From an uncultured Pseudomonas sp. (lineage in GTDB: Bacteria > Pseudomonadota > Gammaproteobacteria > Pseudomonadales > Pseudomonadaceae): a stretch of 9,574 bases of DNA. The stretch spans positions 1-9,574 of the forward strand of contig NZ_CAMPHN010000162.1 of assembly GCF_946885885.1 (NCBI RefSeq). Direction: 5' to 3'. The notes under the pieces were generated by a model that saw only the letters and a program-made list of their open reading frames with translations, did no database searches and had not been told where the DNA came from. Both the position numbers and the translations under genes were made by a program. The stretch's first letter is position 1. Each line of letters begins with the position of its first letter. This document shows positions 8,048 to 9,574 of the stretch, piece by piece.

Positions 8048-8057
8048 AAAGGCCTTT
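8048..8057. repeat. Palindrome AAAGGCCTTT upstream of the sdhC promoter
   Basis: This perfect 10-base palindrome begins three bases upstream of the sdhC -35 box. The sequence GTAAAGG at 8093-8099 is an inverted copy of CCTTTAC at 8053-8059, so 8053-8059 could pair with 8093-8099. It could be half of a protein-binding site; no regulator is recognisable. Confidence 0.35.
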
Positions 8058-8158
8058 ACCTAAAAGCGGATTGCGCACCCTATATAAATGACGTAAAGGG
8101 CCCCTTTTTTATACAAAGAACCACCCGCAAACCCTTCTACCGCCTGGGTTTTCGCAAA

Positions 8159-8186
8159 TTGACTTTAGAATTTATCCCACTATAGT
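8159..8186 (+). promoter_or_regulatory. sigma70-type promoter for gltA
   Basis: The -35 box TTGACT (8159-8164, 5/6) and the -10 box TATAGT (8181-8186, 5/6) are 16 bases apart. Transcription would start near 8193, leaving a leader of about 53 bases. A perfect 12-base palindrome, CCACTATAGTGG (8177-8188), covers the whole -10 box, a natural place for a repressor to act. Confidence 0.75.
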
Positions 8187-8233
8187 GGTGCGGGCCCTGC
8201 GTGGGGGGCTGTCAGATGAGTCCAAGCATAATT

Positions 8234-8239
8234 AGGAGG
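8234..8239 (+). promoter_or_regulatory. Ribosome binding site that sets the gltA start
   Basis: A perfect AGGAGG lies six bases before the ATG at 8246. An in-frame ATG at 8216 and a GTG at 8201 are also present, but they place this site inside the coding sequence and have only a G-run upstream, so they are unlikely to be used. Confidence 0.9.
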
Positions 8240-8245
8240 CCACAC

Positions 8246-9520
8246 ATGGCTGACAAAAAAGCGCAGTTGATCATCGAGGGCAATGCCCCCGTCGAGCTGC
8301 CCGTTTTATCCGGCACCGTTGGTCCCGATGTAATTGACGTGCGGGGCTTAACCGCCACGGGCCGTTTCACGTTTGATCCTGGCTTTATGTCCACCGCCTC
8401 GTGCGAGTCGAAGATCACCTACATCGACGGCGATCAGGGCATTCTGCTACACCGCGGCTACCCCATCGAGCAGTTGGCAGATCAGTCCGACTACCTGGAA
8501 ACCTGCTACCTGCTACTCAACGGCGAATTGCCGAACGCAGAGGACAAGGCCAAGTTCGTCAGCACCATCAAGAACCACACCATGGTTCACGAACAGTTGA
8601 AGACCTTCTTCAACGGTTTCCGCCGCGATGCCCATCCAATGGCCATCATGTGCGGCGTGGTCGGCGCCCTCTCCGCCTTCTACCACGACTCGCTGGACAT
8701 CAATAACCCGCATCATCGCGAAGTATCGGCCATGCGCCTGATCGCCAAGATGCCGACCATCGCCGCCATGACCTACAAGTACTCCATGGGTCAGCCGATG
8801 ATGTATCCGCGCAACGATCTGAACTACGCGGAAAACTTCCTGCACATGATGTTCAACACCCCGTGCGAGATCAAACCGATCAGCCCGGTATTGGCCAAGG
8901 CCATGGATAAAATCTTTATCCTGCACGCCGACCACGAGCAGAATGCTTCCACCTCGACCGTGCGTCTGGCCGGCTCCTCGGGCGCCAACCCGTTCGCCTG
9001 TATCGCCGCCGGTATCGCCGCACTCTGGGGCCCGGCCCACGGCGGTGCCAACGAAGCGGTACTGAGCATGCTCGACGAAATCGGCGATGTCTCCAACATC
9101 GACAAATTCATCGCCAAGGCCAAGGACAAGAACGATCCGTTCAAGCTGATGGGCTTCGGTCACCGGGTCTACAAGAATCGCGACCCGCGCGCCACCGTGA
9201 TGAAACAGACCTGCGACGAAGTATTGGCCGAGCTGGGCATCACCAATGACCCGCAGCTGGAACTGGCCATGCGCTTGGAAGAGATCGCCCTGACCGACCC
9301 GTACTTCATCGAGCGCTCGCTGTACCCGAACGTCGACTTCTACTCGGGCATCATCCTCAAGGCCATCGGTATCCCGACCAGCATGTTCACCGTGATCTTC
9401 GCTCTGGCGCGCACCGTCGGCTGGATCTCGCACTGGAAGGAAATGCTCTCCAGCCCGTACAAGATTGGCCGTCCGCGCCAGCTCTATACCGGCTATACGC
9501 AGCGCGACATCAAGAAGTAA
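8246..9520 (+). CDS. gltA: Citrate synthase, type I (hexameric, NADH-sensitive)
   Basis: Citrate synthase condenses acetyl-CoA with oxaloacetate to give citrate and CoA in the cytoplasm, the entry step of the TCA cycle. The protein has 424 residues from the ATG at 8246 and begins [10 protein letters not shown], as I recall for Pseudomonas GltA. The catalytic residues appear as H265 (GPAHGGANE), H306 (GFGHRVYK) and D364 (NVDFYSG), each within two positions of E. coli GltA (H264, H305, D362). C207 (NTPCEI) corresponds to E. coli C206 near the NADH site, which supports the large type I form regulated by NADH. 2-methylcitrate synthase is the main alternative, but it is shorter and lacks this N-terminal domain. 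The gene is transcribed alone, divergent from sdhCDAB, from the promoter at 8159-8186, and ends at a strong terminator 20 bases past its stop. Confidence 0.98.
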   Translation: MADKKAQLIIEGNAPVELPVLSGTVGPDVIDVRGLTATGRFTFDPGFMSTASCESKITYIDGDQGILLHRGYPIEQLADQSDYLETCYLLLNGELPNAEDKAKFVSTIKNHTMVHEQLKTFFNGFRRDAHPMAIMCGVVGALSAFYHDSLDINNPHHREVSAMRLIAKMPTIAAMTYKYSMGQPMMYPRNDLNYAENFLHMMFNTPCEIKPISPVLAKAMDKIFILHADHEQNASTSTVRLAGSSGANPFACIAAGIAALWGPAHGGANEAVLSMLDEIGDVSNIDKFIAKAKDKNDPFKLMGFGHRVYKNRDPRATVMKQTCDEVLAELGITNDPQLELAMRLEEIALTDPYFIERSLYPNVDFYSGIILKAIGIPTSMFTVIFALARTVGWISHWKEMLSSPYKIGRPRQLYTGYTQRDIKK

Positions 9521-9539
9521 GCTGCAAATCGCGCCGTAC

Positions 9540-9569
9540 AAAAAAGGCTGCCCTCGGGCAGCCTTTTTT
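9540..9569 (+). terminator. Intrinsic terminator of gltA
   Basis: The arms GGCTGCCC (9546-9553) and GGGCAGCC (9556-9563) form a perfect GC-rich stem, extended by six A on the left and six T on the right. The loop is two to four bases. It starts 20 bases after the gltA stop and has the full layout of a rho-independent terminator. Its A/T flanks mean it could also stop transcription from the other side. Confidence 0.93.
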
Positions 9570-9574
9570 GCATC

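Larger units (their letters stand above)
7884..8245. promoter_or_regulatory. Divergent sdhC-gltA control region
   Basis: This 362-base gap contains no gene. It holds one sigma70-type promoter in each direction (listed separately), with their -35 boxes about 114 bases apart. In the sdhC leader lie the 15-base hairpin 7906-7920 (CCCTGA/TTAGGG with one wobble and a TAG loop) and an AGTGCACT palindrome at 7935-7942. Between the promoters lie AAAGGCCTTT (8048-8057), a partner GTAAAGG (8093-8099) able to pair with its right half plus AC, and an A/T-rich tract with a run of six T at 8105-8110. The arrangement fits shared control of citrate synthase and succinate dehydrogenase, but no binding protein can be named from sequence alone. 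Confidence 0.7.

Noticed and set aside
8081..8115. Extra promoters from the TATATAAAT (8081-8089) and TATACA (8110-8115) stretches on either strand.
   Set aside because: No -35 box lies 15-19 bases upstream of these -10-like hexamers on the strand concerned.
8201..8245. An extended N-terminus for gltA from GTG 8201 or ATG 8216.
   Set aside because: The perfect AGGAGG at 8234-8239 sits six bases before ATG 8246, and that ATG gives the N-terminus expected for Pseudomonas GltA.
8513..9541. A 342-codon open frame on the - strand, opposite gltA.
   Set aside because: It is antisense to a complete citrate synthase and would start inside the gltA terminator region. It has no domain I recognise.

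Overview
The window is a contiguous block of core energy-metabolism genes with the arrangement typical of Pseudomonas (Gammaproteobacteria): gltA on the + strand and, divergent from it, sdhCDAB-sucAB-lpd on the - strand. The genus call rests on this gene order, on proteins I recognise as Pseudomonas-like citrate synthase, SdhCDAB, SucA and SucB, and on the GC-rich coding sequence. I cannot name a species. No mobile element, tRNA, rRNA, CRISPR array, phage or defence gene is visible.

Layout, left to right. Positions 1-167 (-) hold the first 55 codons of an E3 dihydrolipoamide dehydrogenase (lpd/lpdG), cut by the window edge. Positions 168-260 hold an inverted cluster of degenerate heptamers. 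Next come sucB (261-1481, -), a short gap with a strong GC hairpin, and sucA (1553-4384, -). The 255-base gap 4385-4639 carries two consecutive terminator-like hairpins behind sdhB, so sucAB-lpd is probably partly uncoupled from sdh. The tightly packed sdhB, sdhA, sdhD and sdhC follow (4640-7883, -). A divergent control region (7884-8245) carries a good sigma70-type promoter in each direction. Finally gltA (8246-9520, +) ends in a clear intrinsic terminator (9540-9569).

How the genes work together. GltA makes citrate from acetyl-CoA and oxaloacetate. SucA (E1), SucB (E2) and Lpd (E3) form the 2-oxoglutarate dehydrogenase complex, which makes succinyl-CoA and NADH. SdhCDAB (complex II) oxidises succinate to fumarate and passes electrons to ubiquinone. 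Succinyl-CoA synthetase (sucCD) would bridge the last two steps and is expected beyond lpd, outside the window. All catalytic and cofactor residues I checked are present, and I see no frameshift or broken gene.

This is an ordinary housekeeping region. I did not find an undescribed system. The observations worth a second look are regulatory: a palindrome exactly over the gltA -10 box, palindromes between the divergent promoters, the weakly initiated GTG start of sdhC with a small leader hairpin, the tandem hairpins between sdhB and sucA, the sucA-sucB hairpin, and the inverted heptamer cluster between sucB and lpd.
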